Assembly: GCA_018064695.1 (NCBI GenBank)
Contig: JAGHUU010000184.1
Coordinates: 1 to 35,703 of the forward strand
Source of the DNA: Candidatus Blautia equi
GTDB taxonomy: Bacteria; Bacillota; Clostridia; Lachnospirales; Lachnospiraceae
Direction of reading: 5' to 3'
DNA length: 35,703 bases
Shown: piece after piece, positions 25,801-31,843 of the stretch
Position numbering within the stretch: the first letter of the stretch is position 1
How the letters are laid out: every line of letters begins with the position of its first letter
The notes under the pieces: generated by a model
What the model was told of the DNA's origin: nothing
Database searches by the model: none
What the model saw: only the letters and a program-made list of their open reading frames with translations
Program-made: the position numbers and the translations under genes

Positions 25801-26798
25801 TCTGTGAAAACGTATTCTGTCTGCTCATTTACGGGCTCCTTTTTCTCAAGAGCCTCTGCTCCTGCAAGTGTTACTTTGTAAGATGGGATCAGTTCTCCGT
25901 CTACAAAGAACAGTGCCTTCAGATCTTCTGCCTCTGTGATCTCATCATCGACCTTTACAGAAGCTGTGAATCTTACTTCACTCTGTGCTGCAATATCCTG
26001 ATCCTTCCACATAATAGCGGAAGTGTAAGTATCACTGAGGGAAGGAGCTAATTTAAAGTATTCTTCCAGCTCCTCTCCCCCATAGAGAAAGGAAATGTCA
26101 CTCAGCCAGGAAAGCTGATCGGTATGGGCTTTTTCAGAATCGTAGGTCAGGTCTTCCACCAGAACTACTTTTACGTCGATGTCTTCTGCGGCTGCAGTCT
26201 CAGAAAGGTTCTGTACTGCGATCTCAAAAGCCATGGATACTTCTTCGTCTTCATTTTTTGTAAGAGTCTCTTTTACAGATGCGCTGAGCTCGGCTTTTTC
26301 TGCCTCCTCTGCTTCCTCTGTTTCAGGAGTCTCTTCCTCTTCTGCTTCAGCTTCCTCAGGAATCTCTTCTTCGGATACTTCTTCTTCGGATACTTCTTCC
26401 TCAGTCTCTTCCTCAGCTGCTTCGGCCTCTTCGGTCTCAGGAACTTCGATCTCAGGAACTTCGATCTCCTCTGCTTCGGCTTCCTCAGGTTTCTCTTCCT
26501 CCGGAGCTTCTGCTTCTTCTGCTGCAGGTTCCTCTGCCTTCGGAGCCTCCTCCTGAACTACCGGTACTTCTTCGACCTGTACCTCAGGCTCTACTGCTGC
26601 CGGAGCGCTCTCCTCTACAGGGGCTTCTGCCTGTGGAGCTGCTTCCGGTTCTGCTTCTGTTTCCACGATCTCTGCTGCTACAGAAGGCTCTGCCATAAGC
26701 TCTTCTGCCAGTACCTGTACTCCTGAAGAGTTCAGAAGCATAGCACCACTTAAGCAAAACGCCAGAATACGTGATACCAGGTTATTTCTTCTTTTCAT
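16869..26798 (-). CDS. Giant wall-anchored adhesin with choice-of-anchor A domain and tandem Spy0128/FctA-like repeats (3309 aa)
   Basis: A very large secreted protein. It has a signal peptide at residues 1-31 (RILAFCLSGAMLLNSSGVQVLA) and an acidic Ala/Glu/Pro-rich stalk to about 170. Two uncharacterised beta-rich regions follow to about 490, then a choice-of-anchor A domain at about 500-765 (LSGYNVIAFGD, then WVGHILAPNADVRIEGGNYNG). One FctA-like domain follows, then about 14 Spy0128/FctA-type repeats of about 140 residues (about 929-2894). Each repeat has K-x-L-x-G-R, EFxF and a closing FxNxY; the Lys, Glu and Asn fit self-made isopeptide bonds. A SpaA/Cna-B-like domain and two further beta domains come next, then a Pro-rich linker. 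The C-terminus is a sorting signal: APKTG, a hydrophobic helix and RRRQR. GGAGG before the ATG supports the start. No sortase gene is in the window. The product is presumably a long stiff surface fibre for attachment. Confidence 0.9.
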   Translation of the reverse strand: MKRRNNLVSRILAFCLSGAMLLNSSGVQVLAEELMAEPSVAAEIVETEAEPEAAPQAEAPVEESAPAAVEPEVQVEEVPVVQEEAPKAEEPAAEEAEAPEEEKPEEAEAEEIEVPEIEVPETEEAEAAEEETEEEVSEEEVSEEEIPEEAEAEEEETPETEEAEEAEKAELSASVKETLTKNEDEEVSMAFEIAVQNLSETAAAEDIDVKVVLVEDLTYDSEKAHTDQLSWLSDISFLYGGEELEEYFKLAPSLSDTYTSAIMWKDQDIAAQSEVRFTASVKVDDEITEAEDLKALFFVDGELIPSYKVTLAGAEALEKKEPVNEQTEYVFTDGFMTVTATLSSPEILPAGATFVVEEVLPTEEEIALVEGTVDEELIMTGYVTYDMHFEVDGVEVEPDGGEVSVSVTYQAPVELTPVESEEAEQALEMVEKDEETELTYSIVHLNENDGLVAEMVAEDLATAESGEILGAEFSVENFSRFMLFGAAPRKTPIPNSNDSFPYSYSLTNLLSGYNVIAFGDAEMTIHCMGGVLVQGDYNLSGSGFGDGSDLPPSYIKGKANIKGPYNSRNSTTNGPLYLGSVNASNGYINDGGIAVINGVNFYNAVPVYISDNFFDFGRAYSVVTSGTAYLANNGYTINDTGMIDIPFGSSVVIPDISQIYRINFTGSEDVGGSTVVTILNGGRMPEIRFNGSQPSVKEKSEGTSIVWNLPNASGTVSVPAQNWVGHILAPNADVRIEGGNYNGCVICHNFFSNAEGHQYPYNGGTLIPTDLELHLTKTVDGIAPSAEEYGKFTFYLDELKRPGAIKPWDNVKTTTNGTAEGNGDVNFGKLLYDQGDEGTHWYRMYEDQTPVKGYILDKEVFYMKVVVESVQSGADIKYRVANKSLYKAADLTTDVYDLAGGIDVDKLTSIKDTDLSFENSTENTPAELDLGGKKTLFGRTLIPGEFTFSLQECDKSGKVIGGGYQERNVPCDKDGNFMFSRITFEESGTYYYLITEDEKAGAAPVMSPAGKPIYDGVEYDNKKILVTVTVESDGNHGLVATADPKNTAITFENIYRTEGSVILDAKKSMAERTLKDKEFTFSLQQVEANGQKIGDPVSAKNRADGSIVFPEISYKMAGTYYYKLAEAVPADGTKKGTTGNGNPYIVTYDNNVYDITVTATDDGKGHLNTSKKVSLNGKDVSAAEFKNTFDTNTKIRIEGTKSFAGRNLKDGEFFFAICDAAGSAVTTYNVNGGIMNQITNKQNGSIDFGFLKYSLADLKNADGTIKNSKEFTYKVSEIIPAEGEKGVSYDDSVYTVKVLLTYDKVSGELTAALGAGSETPDFENSFITQASATITGTKVLKNKDLEDDEFTFQIKDKEGKLVGVGTNDKDGKIHFYKAADGKATTTPFKITITLADMQKDPADASRGYADEKFFTYTVKEVKGGNSSIVYDEAPQALLLVAKYDADAGKINLHWGNGISSAAFTNTYKAGTRIPVDGTKTLTGRKMKAGEFSFKIFEEDGTTPAKTYKGETPVTEIKNAADGSISFGDLVYTLEDLRNADGSLKESRTFTYVIKEVKGTAKGVKYDAAVKTVKVELKYDQATGALTADYTADSDKIAFTNSYDVSVKLNLDAKKRLEGRDMTAADAFFFEVLDEAGKPVVTNIKAAADGSIDFGQNEFRLSDMKKAGTEDEYESSKIFKFTVREMIPAEKAEGITYDTTEYPFEVTVTYDYATGKMEAVLSDEAKGIQFVNKYDTEAKAKITVKKTLIGAELHADEFTFVILDGDKVIAKGTNDVNGEVVFHPVDAAENMLSGEYEFTVKLSDMKNGSSYEPKKDFFYTVKEVIPAVKDPKMTYDESAYVITLAAAYDAATGKLTADFKDGSKKVEFMNIYEAAGSVPVEGTKILTGRELRDSEFRFDVSSAEQIASGVFEKGANLYYATNDKSGNILFRPFSYTLKDMEDGKGGYAASKTWYVHISEVPSTEKGITYSDAEYIVEVTVKYNGTEDLDVQITDTLTKENGNWVSAAGISFENKYDAQTTEKLDAVKKLDNLDLQAEDFSFDLYAVGAEYAGGKKLLGTFKNDADGYVDFGTFSYELEDLKTADGYLESKDYTYLAVEKPQMNREVPGTVTYDENEITFTVTVSYNKVSGVMSTSRAVAYSNPNEDQKKAAAAGLAEFDNSYDTEAEIGLDGKKDLIGRPLKAEEFTFVVKDDEGNEIGRGTNAADGTITFKDAEGKNLSISKALKDLEGKDSAEFKYTVEEEKGTDADMTYDPSVKTLTLGASYAKDTGKLTLQWTKDSDKAEFTNIYNSQTHCYLEGRKELVNRELKNKEFVFDVYDPATYTKLYSCDKEGNQIDTIYNDADGKVVMGWQKYTLSDLSDGKGGYLPEKTFVYGVTESRRDIERGITLDRAFYQIYVTLAYFADTKELKCGITKIESGEIASGKGMTTIYEKDIRDITEEDAAATPLLISFTNTYDADVREQVIGQKIAPQLTLQGEDFAFTLTDSEGNAYVTKDASGNDIEKITNNASGQIDFGYFAYDLKDVYEDLKANDWTVTYDYFTEEEKTVKPDLPGTLTMDDAEYKISVTLTYDQNTGDFNETVDLFKKDADGEYASADAITFVNTYDTEVKLPIVGYKELSGRELKRNEFTVGLFEAGKEDGDPIKTASNGDAPEKPVDELSGTFDFVLSDLLAEDSEGNPYYLTEKVFHYIIKEIIPAGQEPVENVSYDADAVSVDVTVRYDKAAGEMTAEYENVTVNERKMTFYNAYSAEKSVPVTAAKKLIGRDLTEGEFFFAVYNEQGTLKLNTVSKADGTVDFGSLEYTLADMLAVSDEEKAAAEDNGGYVPVKTFIYNIVEQNSGEENIVYDDTVFRLEVTVTYDWHTGEMTAESTDLLVEDEDGNWIPAEKAEFINIAEQSVKVSKVDASTQEELEGAHIQLIDSEGNVVDEWDSEKEAHEVTGLMPGEEYTLKETVAPLGYDITNIITFTILEDGTVETTANMTSDGVLLVEDTRAVGKIRVSKKLEVLDEEEEAELEEAGFKLYARDYTCYVGLFLDKEGTKPYGNPIPIHVAYDWTGTAEFTNVAYGNYYVYETTADGTAILTDEMFEDGDATFMCIVEDADSSEVELTPEQAENEVGLINMFFKWPGGHFFIAELDITKEIRVNGKTVNTDETFYAGVFSDPNLDTADVITTMGVPSKDDKKKIVLDDMSTSAYVHKLNNNGTVRLGGIFFGELDDTETYWVFETDASGKKIKGAKGFKYEVSGEGSVLLNPRKPASITITNSVNEKTPTPTPPAPKTGDNSGVEMYFLLMGAALAAMLVSLYEKRRRQR
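18115..24022 (-). repeat. Coding block for about 14 diverged pilin-type repeats
   Basis: Units of about 420 bp each encode one isopeptide-type domain. Repeat starts can be read from the protein: LDAKKSMAER, IEGTKSFAGR, VDGTKTLTGR, LDAKKRLEGR, VEGTKILTGR, LDGKKDLIGR, LEGRKELVNR, IVGYKELSGR and others. The copies are clearly diverged from one another in both protein and DNA, so the array is old rather than freshly expanded. A few units lack the GR (GTKVLKNKDL, GQKIAPQLTL). Confidence 0.85.
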
Positions 26799-26850
26799 AT
26801 AACGTTCCTCCTTACGATTCGATCTTTTTTTTCATCGTAGTCTGTTTCGT

Positions 26851-26901
26851 ATTATATCTGTCATATAGACACTAAACAGTTATTAAAAAGTCACTAAACA
26901 G
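26851..26901 (-). promoter_or_regulatory. Promoter of the giant adhesin with three 11-bp activator-type repeats
   Basis: On the minus strand, three head-to-tail 11-mers occur: CTGTTTAGTGA (26901-26891), CTTTTTAATAA (26890-26880) and CTGTTTAGTGT (26879-26869). Twelve bases follow, then a perfect TATAAT (26856-26851). There is no proper -35: the position 17 bp upstream of the -10 is CTGTTT of the third repeat. The first repeat abuts the stop codon of the upstream gene. The same design, with identical spacing, precedes the TPR-protein gene at 31844-31894. The layout fits an activator of the SARP/OmpR winged-helix type. Confidence 0.8.
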
Positions 26902-27306
26902 TCACTGTAATAAAAAAGTTTTCATCAGGACCTCCACCAGATCATCATCCACCAGTTTTCTGCCATCCTTAAAGAAAACTGCTGCTCTGCCGGTCCTTGG
27001 GTTGCTGTACTTATCCAGGACCTCTGCATCCCAGATCTCCGACATCCTCTTCTGTTTTTCCTCATCCAGCATAAGGTTGCGGCTCCAGTAGTCCAGATAC
27101 TGTTTTTTCATTGTCGCTTCCGATCCCCGGCTGATCAGGTCCTGCCCGGTGTCATCAAGAGGTATCTCCCGGATATATCCGGTGATCAGGTCTTTTCTGC
27201 CGTACATGTCTCTTACCTTTTCATCCGTGGAAAAAAGGATCTGCCTTAAAATGCGGGAGTTTGTGTTTTTCTTAAAACAGCTGATTCCGCATTCATCCTC
27301 GCTCAT
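26902..27306 (-). CDS. Unrecognised small soluble protein (134 aa)
   Basis: I do not recognise this protein. It is hydrophilic and mostly helical in appearance, without signal peptide or membrane helix. Two cysteines lie close together near the N-terminus (ECGISCF, residues 5-11). A charged middle part (EKQKRMSEIWDAEVLDKY) precedes RAAVFFKDGRKLVDDDLVEVLM at the C-terminus. GAGGAGAGGAGG before the ATG at 27306 selects this start over an in-frame codon 13 residues earlier. Its stop codon adjoins the repeat-type promoter of the giant adhesin. It is divergent from the XRE regulator gene, which shares the 175-bp intergenic region with it and may control it. Confidence 0.65.
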   Translation of the reverse strand: MSEDECGISCFKKNTNSRILRQILFSTDEKVRDMYGRKDLITGYIREIPLDDTGQDLISRGSEATMKKQYLDYWSRNLMLDEEKQKRMSEIWDAEVLDKYSNPRTGRAAVFFKDGRKLVDDDLVEVLMKTFLLQ

Positions 27307-27325
27307 GTTTTTTCCTCCTCTCCTC

Positions 27326-27389
27326 AAATCTGCATTTACTTGCATATCTTTAACTGATATAATTTTATCACTGCAAAATCTGCAGATTT
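27326..27389. promoter_or_regulatory. Possible operator between the small gene and the XRE regulator
   Basis: A perfect 14-bp palindrome AAATCTGCAGATTT (27376-27389) and a second near-copy AAATCTGCATTT (27326-27337) share the half-site AAATCTGCA. They lie in the divergent intergenic region, where an XRE repressor would often bind to control itself and its neighbour. The link to the regulator is inference. Confidence 0.4.
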
Positions 27390-27481
27390 GATATTTATTT
27401 CAGGAAAACAGCGGTTTATCCCCTCTTTTCCCCCATATCTCATATCAATAATGACATTTTATACATCCGGGAGCTGCAAAT

Positions 27482-28237
27482 ATGACATATCTGGAAATGG
27501 AAAAGAACTGTATTGACATTCTGCTCGCTTATCAGGAGCAGAATCATCTTTCGCAAAAGGAGCTGGCGCAGAAGCTGGAGCTTTCTGAAAACACCCTGGG
27601 CCGCATGCTGGCAGGAAAGACCCATGTTCTTGGGGATGCCCTTCTTCTTATGCACAATCTGAATAAAATGACCGGCAAAATGGCCTTTGAACTGGCAGGC
27701 ACAGATGTTGCCTATTCCCAGCGCCTGCGCATTATTCAGAAGATCAACTCCCTGCCGGAGGAATATCTGGAATCCATAGAAAAAACCATCTTTGCCATCC
27801 AGAGGGACGATCAGGACAGTCTGAATTTCAGCCCATCCACCATCCAGGAGGCCATGGACCTGCTTCAGTCCCAGTATATTAAGATCCTGAAGGTGAATCT
27901 TACGCAGGACAGCTACGAGGTTGCCATCGTCCGCCCCGACGAATGGGAGGAGCGAAAGTCCATCACTTCCAATTCCAAGATTTCCAGCTGGTTTCATGAT
28001 TTCGCGGAGAGCGATTACATGAACCCCGATGATTATGAGGACTTCACCATCTTCACCAACCTGAAAAATCTCCGTACCCATATCCGCCACACCCCGAATC
28101 TCCGCTTCAAATACCGGAGAAAAGTAAATCAGTCCTATCAGGATGTAGTCATGGACATCATCCGTGCCGACCAGCCGGATACCACAGATCAGATCGTTAT
28201 GCTGTACATCCGTGTTGCGGAAACGCTTTATGAATAA
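27482..28237 (+). CDS. XRE-type helix-turn-helix regulator with a C-terminal sensor-like domain
   Basis: A 251-residue cytoplasmic protein. Residues 10-65 form an XRE helix-turn-helix (LSQKELAQKLELSENTLGRMLAGK). A linker (about 70-115) follows. The C-terminal domain of about 130 residues contains YIKILKVNLTQDSYEVAIV, WFHDFAESDYMNPDDYEDF and FKYRRKV. This type of PAS-like domain is frequent in Lachnospiraceae regulators and diguanylate cyclases; its ligand is not known to me. No GGDEF motif follows, so this is not a cyclase. The start has GGGAG nine bases upstream. It is divergent from the 134-residue gene and convergent with the response-regulator gene, with a strong hairpin terminator between. 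Confidence 0.8.
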   Translation: MTYLEMEKNCIDILLAYQEQNHLSQKELAQKLELSENTLGRMLAGKTHVLGDALLLMHNLNKMTGKMAFELAGTDVAYSQRLRIIQKINSLPEEYLESIEKTIFAIQRDDQDSLNFSPSTIQEAMDLLQSQYIKILKVNLTQDSYEVAIVRPDEWEERKSITSNSKISSWFHDFAESDYMNPDDYEDFTIFTNLKNLRTHIRHTPNLRFKYRRKVNQSYQDVVMDIIRADQPDTTDQIVMLYIRVAETLYE

Positions 28238-28325
28238 GAGAAAATGAAACATCGGGGACAGGGACCTGGTCCATTTTGATTTCAAAATTGGACCAGGTTC
28301 CTGTCCCCGATGTTTCATTTTCTCT
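28237..28325. terminator. Long hairpin between convergent regulator genes
   Basis: An 89-base nearly perfect inverted repeat: arms of about 41 bp with one mismatch and one extra base, from GAGAAAATGAAACATCGGGG to its complement. It starts at the last base of the XRE stop codon and ends 8 bp before the stop of the response-regulator gene, so it probably ends both transcripts. It carries the same 20-base core as the inverted repeat at 15241-15286. Confidence 0.8.
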
Positions 28326-28332
28326 ATAATAT

Positions 28333-29085
28333 TCAGACAAACTCACTCCAGGTGTACTGCTTCATATATTCACCCGGATAGCGTCCGGAATTCTTTTTCT
28401 TCCATTCATAATAGTCACACTCGATCTGGTCTGTATTCAGTCCAAGGCCGGCTCTCTGTTTGCAGATGATATCGGCACATCCGTATTTTTCCAGTGTGTC
28501 AAAAAGATCTTTTCGAATCTTTTTATAGTAGGATTCGTGTCCCAGATCATCCTCCCAGAGATATGTGATCAGTTCCTGATTGGAACACACAGCGCCGCGG
28601 GCGTGAACCAGATATGCCAGCAGTTCCTTTGTTTTACTGCTGCCAAATTCTATTGGCGCACCATTTATGAAGGCTTCAAAGTAACCAAAGCACTGTACCC
28701 GCACCTTCTTTTCCACCTTGGTCTCTATTGGTCTTCGCAGGTGCTTCAGTTCCTCCTCGATCTGTGCCGCATCCACAGGCTTTGTCACATAACCGTTGCA
28801 GCGGACCTCCCGGAAGGCCTCTGAAATATAGTCATCATAGCTGGTACAGAAGATCACATTTAAGCCCGGATCTATTTTCATCAGCTCTTTGGCCAGCTCC
28901 AGGCCGTCCATACCTCTCATACGTATATCAAGAAATGCCACATCCACATCATTCTCAGAGGCAAAATCCAGCGCTTCCGATGCTTTTCGGAAGCTGTAAA
29001 TGCTGGAAGTGGGTGCCGCCTCTTCTATGGCACTTACCAGTGCACCCAGCATCAGTTTTTCATCATCAACAGCCAGAATATTCAT
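28333..29085 (-). CDS. Response regulator with REC and SARP/OmpR-like winged-helix domains
   Basis: A 250-residue response regulator. The receiver domain (1-118) has the acidic pair DD at 7-8, the phospho-acceptor Asp53 in FLDIRMRGMDG, and the conserved Lys102 in YVTKPVD. The output domain (about 128-205) reads RVQCFGYFEAFINGAPIEF, then SSKTKELLAYLVHARG and NQELITYLWED. This is the pattern of the winged-helix in SARP-type activators, related to OmpR. A short C-terminal helical part follows, without a full BTAD domain. GAGGAGGAGCGACAGG before the ATG fixes the start. It lies 29 bp downstream of a LytS-type kinase gene, its evident partner. I infer that it binds the 11-bp repeats upstream of the giant adhesin and TPR-protein genes. 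Confidence 0.85.
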   Translation of the reverse strand: MNILAVDDEKLMLGALVSAIEEAAPTSSIYSFRKASEALDFASENDVDVAFLDIRMRGMDGLELAKELMKIDPGLNVIFCTSYDDYISEAFREVRCNGYVTKPVDAAQIEEELKHLRRPIETKVEKKVRVQCFGYFEAFINGAPIEFGSSKTKELLAYLVHARGAVCSNQELITYLWEDDLGHESYYKKIRKDLFDTLEKYGCADIICKQRAGLGLNTDQIECDYYEWKKKNSGRYPGEYMKQYTWSEFV

Positions 29086-29114
29086 CCTGTCGCTCCTCCT
29101 CTCTGCCTGATTTC

Positions 29115-30545
29115 TTATTTATCGGCATTTAACTCATTTCCACTTTTGGGGATCTTAATAGAAACCAGTGTGCCTTCCCCAATTTTACTTTGAATCGTCA
29201 TTTCTCCGTTTACCATGGCATCCAGGCTTTCCCGCACGTTCTGGATTCCTATGTGGCTTCTGCCATCCTGGATTTTCTGGTTCTGGTCAAATCCGTTTCC
29301 GTCATCCTGGATCTCTATCTCGTAGGCCTCCTCTGTCTCTCTGACACGAAGGATAACCTTCAGCATACCGTCTTCTTTTCCCATCATACCATGTTTGATG
29401 GCGTTCTCCACAATCGGCTGAATGGATAGGGGCGGAAGATAAAACTGAGTTGTTTCTATTTCTTCCTCATATTGGAGATCGTCCTCAAAACGCATCTGCT
29501 CCAGCCACACATAATTACGGATATGCTCCAGCTCGTTGGAAAAAGAGGTGAGGGAATGTTCGCTCATGGAATCCATATTTACACGAAGATATTTGGCAAA
29601 GCGGTGCACAGCATCTCTGGCCTCATCGGCATCGATCCTGCACAGCTGCTCTATACTTCCAAGACAGTTAAAAATAAAATGCGGTTTGATCTGGGATCTG
29701 GTGAGCTGATTTCTCTGCCATGCCAGCTCCGCATCCTTTTTGGCACTCTCAAGAACAAAGAGCTCCATCTCTCTGCCCTGTCTGATGTAGATATTTCCAT
29801 AGATGACCATCAATGCTATGAAAGGGGAGAGAAAAAGAGATGGCGGCATACCTGTTACAAAATACCAGACGCTGACAACAAGCGGTACAATAGCGTAACT
29901 GAGGTAATCCATTTTTTTCCGCCATGTGATATCCTGCTTTATCGCCAGATAGCAGCCGCATCCCAGAATATAGAGGAAGGGGATAAAGCCGATGATACTT
30001 CCAAGCGGATTTCGGATATATACACCCAGCTCATCCACTCTGTAATAGAATCCGAAGTGGATATTCAGAAATTCAGCTGCAATAGCAATGGCTGTCATAC
30101 ATGTCAGGGATCGGAACAGTCCGCGGAGACGATCTTTGTCAATATTCAGGGATTCACACATAAATGTAATATACCAGTATGTGCTGAAGACCAGCAGGGA
30201 GTTGGATCCGATGTTGCAGATGTAATTCAGGGCTCTCATTTCCGGCAGTTTATCTACGGCCCATGTTCCCACCTCAAAAAACAGGACAAAGAAGGCCTGG
30301 ATCGTAAGGCTCATAAAGCTGCCGCTGCTCATGGTCTTGCGCCCGCGCAGGCAGCTGTTCAGAATGATGATCAGTGCAAACATGCCAATCCAGTCAAAGG
30401 AAACGTTCACGATTTCCCTTACGCCCATCCTGTTCATGTCCAGCTTGTAGGTAAAGAAGACCGCTGCCAGAAGAAAAATGATCTCCAGCCAGAACCAGGT
30501 TCTATATTGTTTTATTTTTTTCTTTTCCAGTTTTTCCTCTGCCAA
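29115..30545 (-). CDS. LytS-type sensor histidine kinase (476 aa, TTG start)
   Basis: A membrane sensor kinase. About eight membrane helices fill residues 17-255. A short coiled linker follows, then a His_kinase domain with phospho-acceptor His289 in SQIKPHFIFN. The ATP-binding domain has the N-box PIVENAIKHGM and the G-box DDGNGFDQ. The architecture is that of the LytS/YehU (HPK8) group. The start is TTG at 30545, eight bases after GGAGG; no ATG is better placed. It has its own promoter and forms an operon with the response-regulator gene 29 bp downstream. The signal is unknown, as the membrane part lacks a named sensor motif. Kinases of this group usually pair with LytTR regulators, so the winged-helix partner is a departure. 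Confidence 0.88.
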   Translation of the reverse strand: MAEEKLEKKKIKQYRTWFWLEIIFLLAAVFFTYKLDMNRMGVREIVNVSFDWIGMFALIIILNSCLRGRKTMSSGSFMSLTIQAFFVLFFEVGTWAVDKLPEMRALNYICNIGSNSLLVFSTYWYITFMCESLNIDKDRLRGLFRSLTCMTAIAIAAEFLNIHFGFYYRVDELGVYIRNPLGSIIGFIPFLYILGCGCYLAIKQDITWRKKMDYLSYAIVPLVVSVWYFVTGMPPSLFLSPFIALMVIYGNIYIRQGREMELFVLESAKKDAELAWQRNQLTRSQIKPHFIFNCLGSIEQLCRIDADEARDAVHRFAKYLRVNMDSMSEHSLTSFSNELEHIRNYVWLEQMRFEDDLQYEEEIETTQFYLPPLSIQPIVENAIKHGMMGKEDGMLKVILRVRETEEAYEIEIQDDGNGFDQNQKIQDGRSHIGIQNVRESLDAMVNGEMTIQSKIGEGTLVSIKIPKSGNELNADK

Positions 30546-30577
30546 GATCTGTTCCTCCAGGATTTATTCGCGGTCTG

Positions 30578-30606
30578 ATTATAACACATTTTTTCTCAGG
30601 CCACCA
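30578..30606 (-). promoter_or_regulatory. Promoter of the two-component operon
   Basis: A perfect TATAAT (30583-30578) lies 33 bp before the kinase start codon. The -35 position 17 bp upstream is a weak TGGTGG. It lacks the 11-bp repeats found at the adhesin and TPR promoters, so the operon does not look autoregulated in the same way. Confidence 0.5.
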
Positions 30607-30610
30607 GAAA

Positions 30611-30639
30611 AGGGCCACTCCTGCACGGGGAATGGCCCT
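30611..30639 (-). terminator. Terminator of the TPR-protein gene
   Basis: AGGGCCA and TGGCCCT arms, extended by C/G pairs, are followed by TTTTCT on the minus strand. It lies 6 bp past the TPR-protein stop codon. Confidence 0.85.
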
Positions 30640-30645
30640 CAGGTT

Positions 30646-31779
30646 TTATTCTTCCGGTTTCACAGATGCTTCCAGATCTGCAATATAAAGGTCTTCCTCT
30701 TCCATCGCTTTATAGATTTGTGCTCTCGTATAATAGCTCTGGGATAAGTTATATCCGTTTTCGATACAGGCAGTCATATCTGCCAGCGCGTTTTCGTAAT
30801 CCTCTTTGTCTGTATAGCAGGATGCTCTGTAGGTTCTGGCCTCATCTGCAAGTGGGGATTCCGCATCGATCAGTGCGGTCAGCTCCTCCAGTGCGCCGTC
30901 TGCATCTCCCTGACTCATAAGGCAGAGGGCAATGTTTCTGGTGCTCTCATCCTGATAGCTCTCTTTCTCACGGCTGGTCTTATAATTCTCAATAGCAGCC
31001 TCATAATCTTCTTTCATCATTTTGCAGACAGCCAGATTATAGTAGATTCCATCGTAATCCCATCCGGCCTCCAGACCTTCTGCAAATCCGGCTTCCGCCT
31101 CGTCATAGCTGCCTTTATTCAGCATACAGATAAGGCTGTTGTAGGATGCTGCCTGTGAGTAGTCCTCGTTCTCCATGCAGGAGGCAAAGTTCTCAATAGC
31201 TTTGTCATAAAGACCGATCTCCATCTGATAAAGAGCATTCTCAAAAGCAGCTTCTGTCTCGGTCACGCCGGTGGACTGGATGTAGGTTTCGTATGTCTCG
31301 GAGGCTTTGTCTGCATCTCCCATAAGCTCATAGATCTGAGCCAGAGTTCCGTCCATCTCCTGCTCACCGGTGAGCTCCATGTAAGTCTGAATGTTATCCA
31401 CTGCTGCCTCATAGTCCATCTGGTCCAGAAGGATCTGGATCTTTACAAGATAGGCATCGGAAAGGTCTGCCTGATAGGCGATGGCCTGATCCAGAGCTTC
31501 TACAGCGGAATCGGTCTCACCGTTGATGGTGTCAATACAGCCCTTTTTCAGATAAAGATCTGCCAGCAGCTCCTCGCTGACGGTATCCTCATTGCAGTAC
31601 GTAAAGCATGCATCCACATACTCCTCTGCCTTTTCATAATCACCTTTTGTGATATAGTTGGAAGCCAGTGTATAGTAGGCATCCAGCTTCTGGATCTCAT
31701 CTGTATTCAGCTCTGCGTGGGTGGTGGTTCCTGCAAGTATCATTCCGGCCATAAGGGCTAACACGATTTTTTTCTTCAT
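30646..31779 (-). CDS. Secreted tetratricopeptide-repeat protein (377 aa)
   Basis: A signal peptide (MKKKIVLALMAGMILAGTTTHA) is followed by TPR repeats over nearly the whole mature chain. Typical units are YEKAEEYVDACFTYCNED, YEAAVDNIQTYMELTG, YDKAIENFASCME, YEAAIENYKTSREK and YENALADMTACIENG. No lipobox cysteine, wall-sorting motif or C-terminal helix is present, so the protein is exported but not covalently anchored by any means I can see. AAGAGG before the ATG at 31779 selects this start; the frame is open 43 codons further, into the promoter. TPR proteins act as binding scaffolds. Its promoter has the same activator-type repeats as the giant adhesin gene, so it may help to assemble or hold surface proteins; that role is inference. 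Confidence 0.85.
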   Translation of the reverse strand: MKKKIVLALMAGMILAGTTTHAELNTDEIQKLDAYYTLASNYITKGDYEKAEEYVDACFTYCNEDTVSEELLADLYLKKGCIDTINGETDSAVEALDQAIAYQADLSDAYLVKIQILLDQMDYEAAVDNIQTYMELTGEQEMDGTLAQIYELMGDADKASETYETYIQSTGVTETEAAFENALYQMEIGLYDKAIENFASCMENEDYSQAASYNSLICMLNKGSYDEAEAGFAEGLEAGWDYDGIYYNLAVCKMMKEDYEAAIENYKTSREKESYQDESTRNIALCLMSQGDADGALEELTALIDAESPLADEARTYRASCYTDKEDYENALADMTACIENGYNLSQSYYTRAQIYKAMEEEDLYIADLEASVKPEE

Positions 31780-31843
31780 ATTTAATAACCTCTTTTCTGC
31801 GTTCTCACATAGGGAATTTATTCCCGGTCCATTGTATTGCTTT

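Noticed and set aside
26869..26901. LytTR/AgrA-type binding site upstream of the adhesin
   Set aside because: The first and third copies are 22 bp apart and loosely resemble a LytTR pair. However, a middle repeat in the same 11-bp register, here and at the TPR promoter, fits a SARP/OmpR-type site better, and no LytTR protein is in the window.
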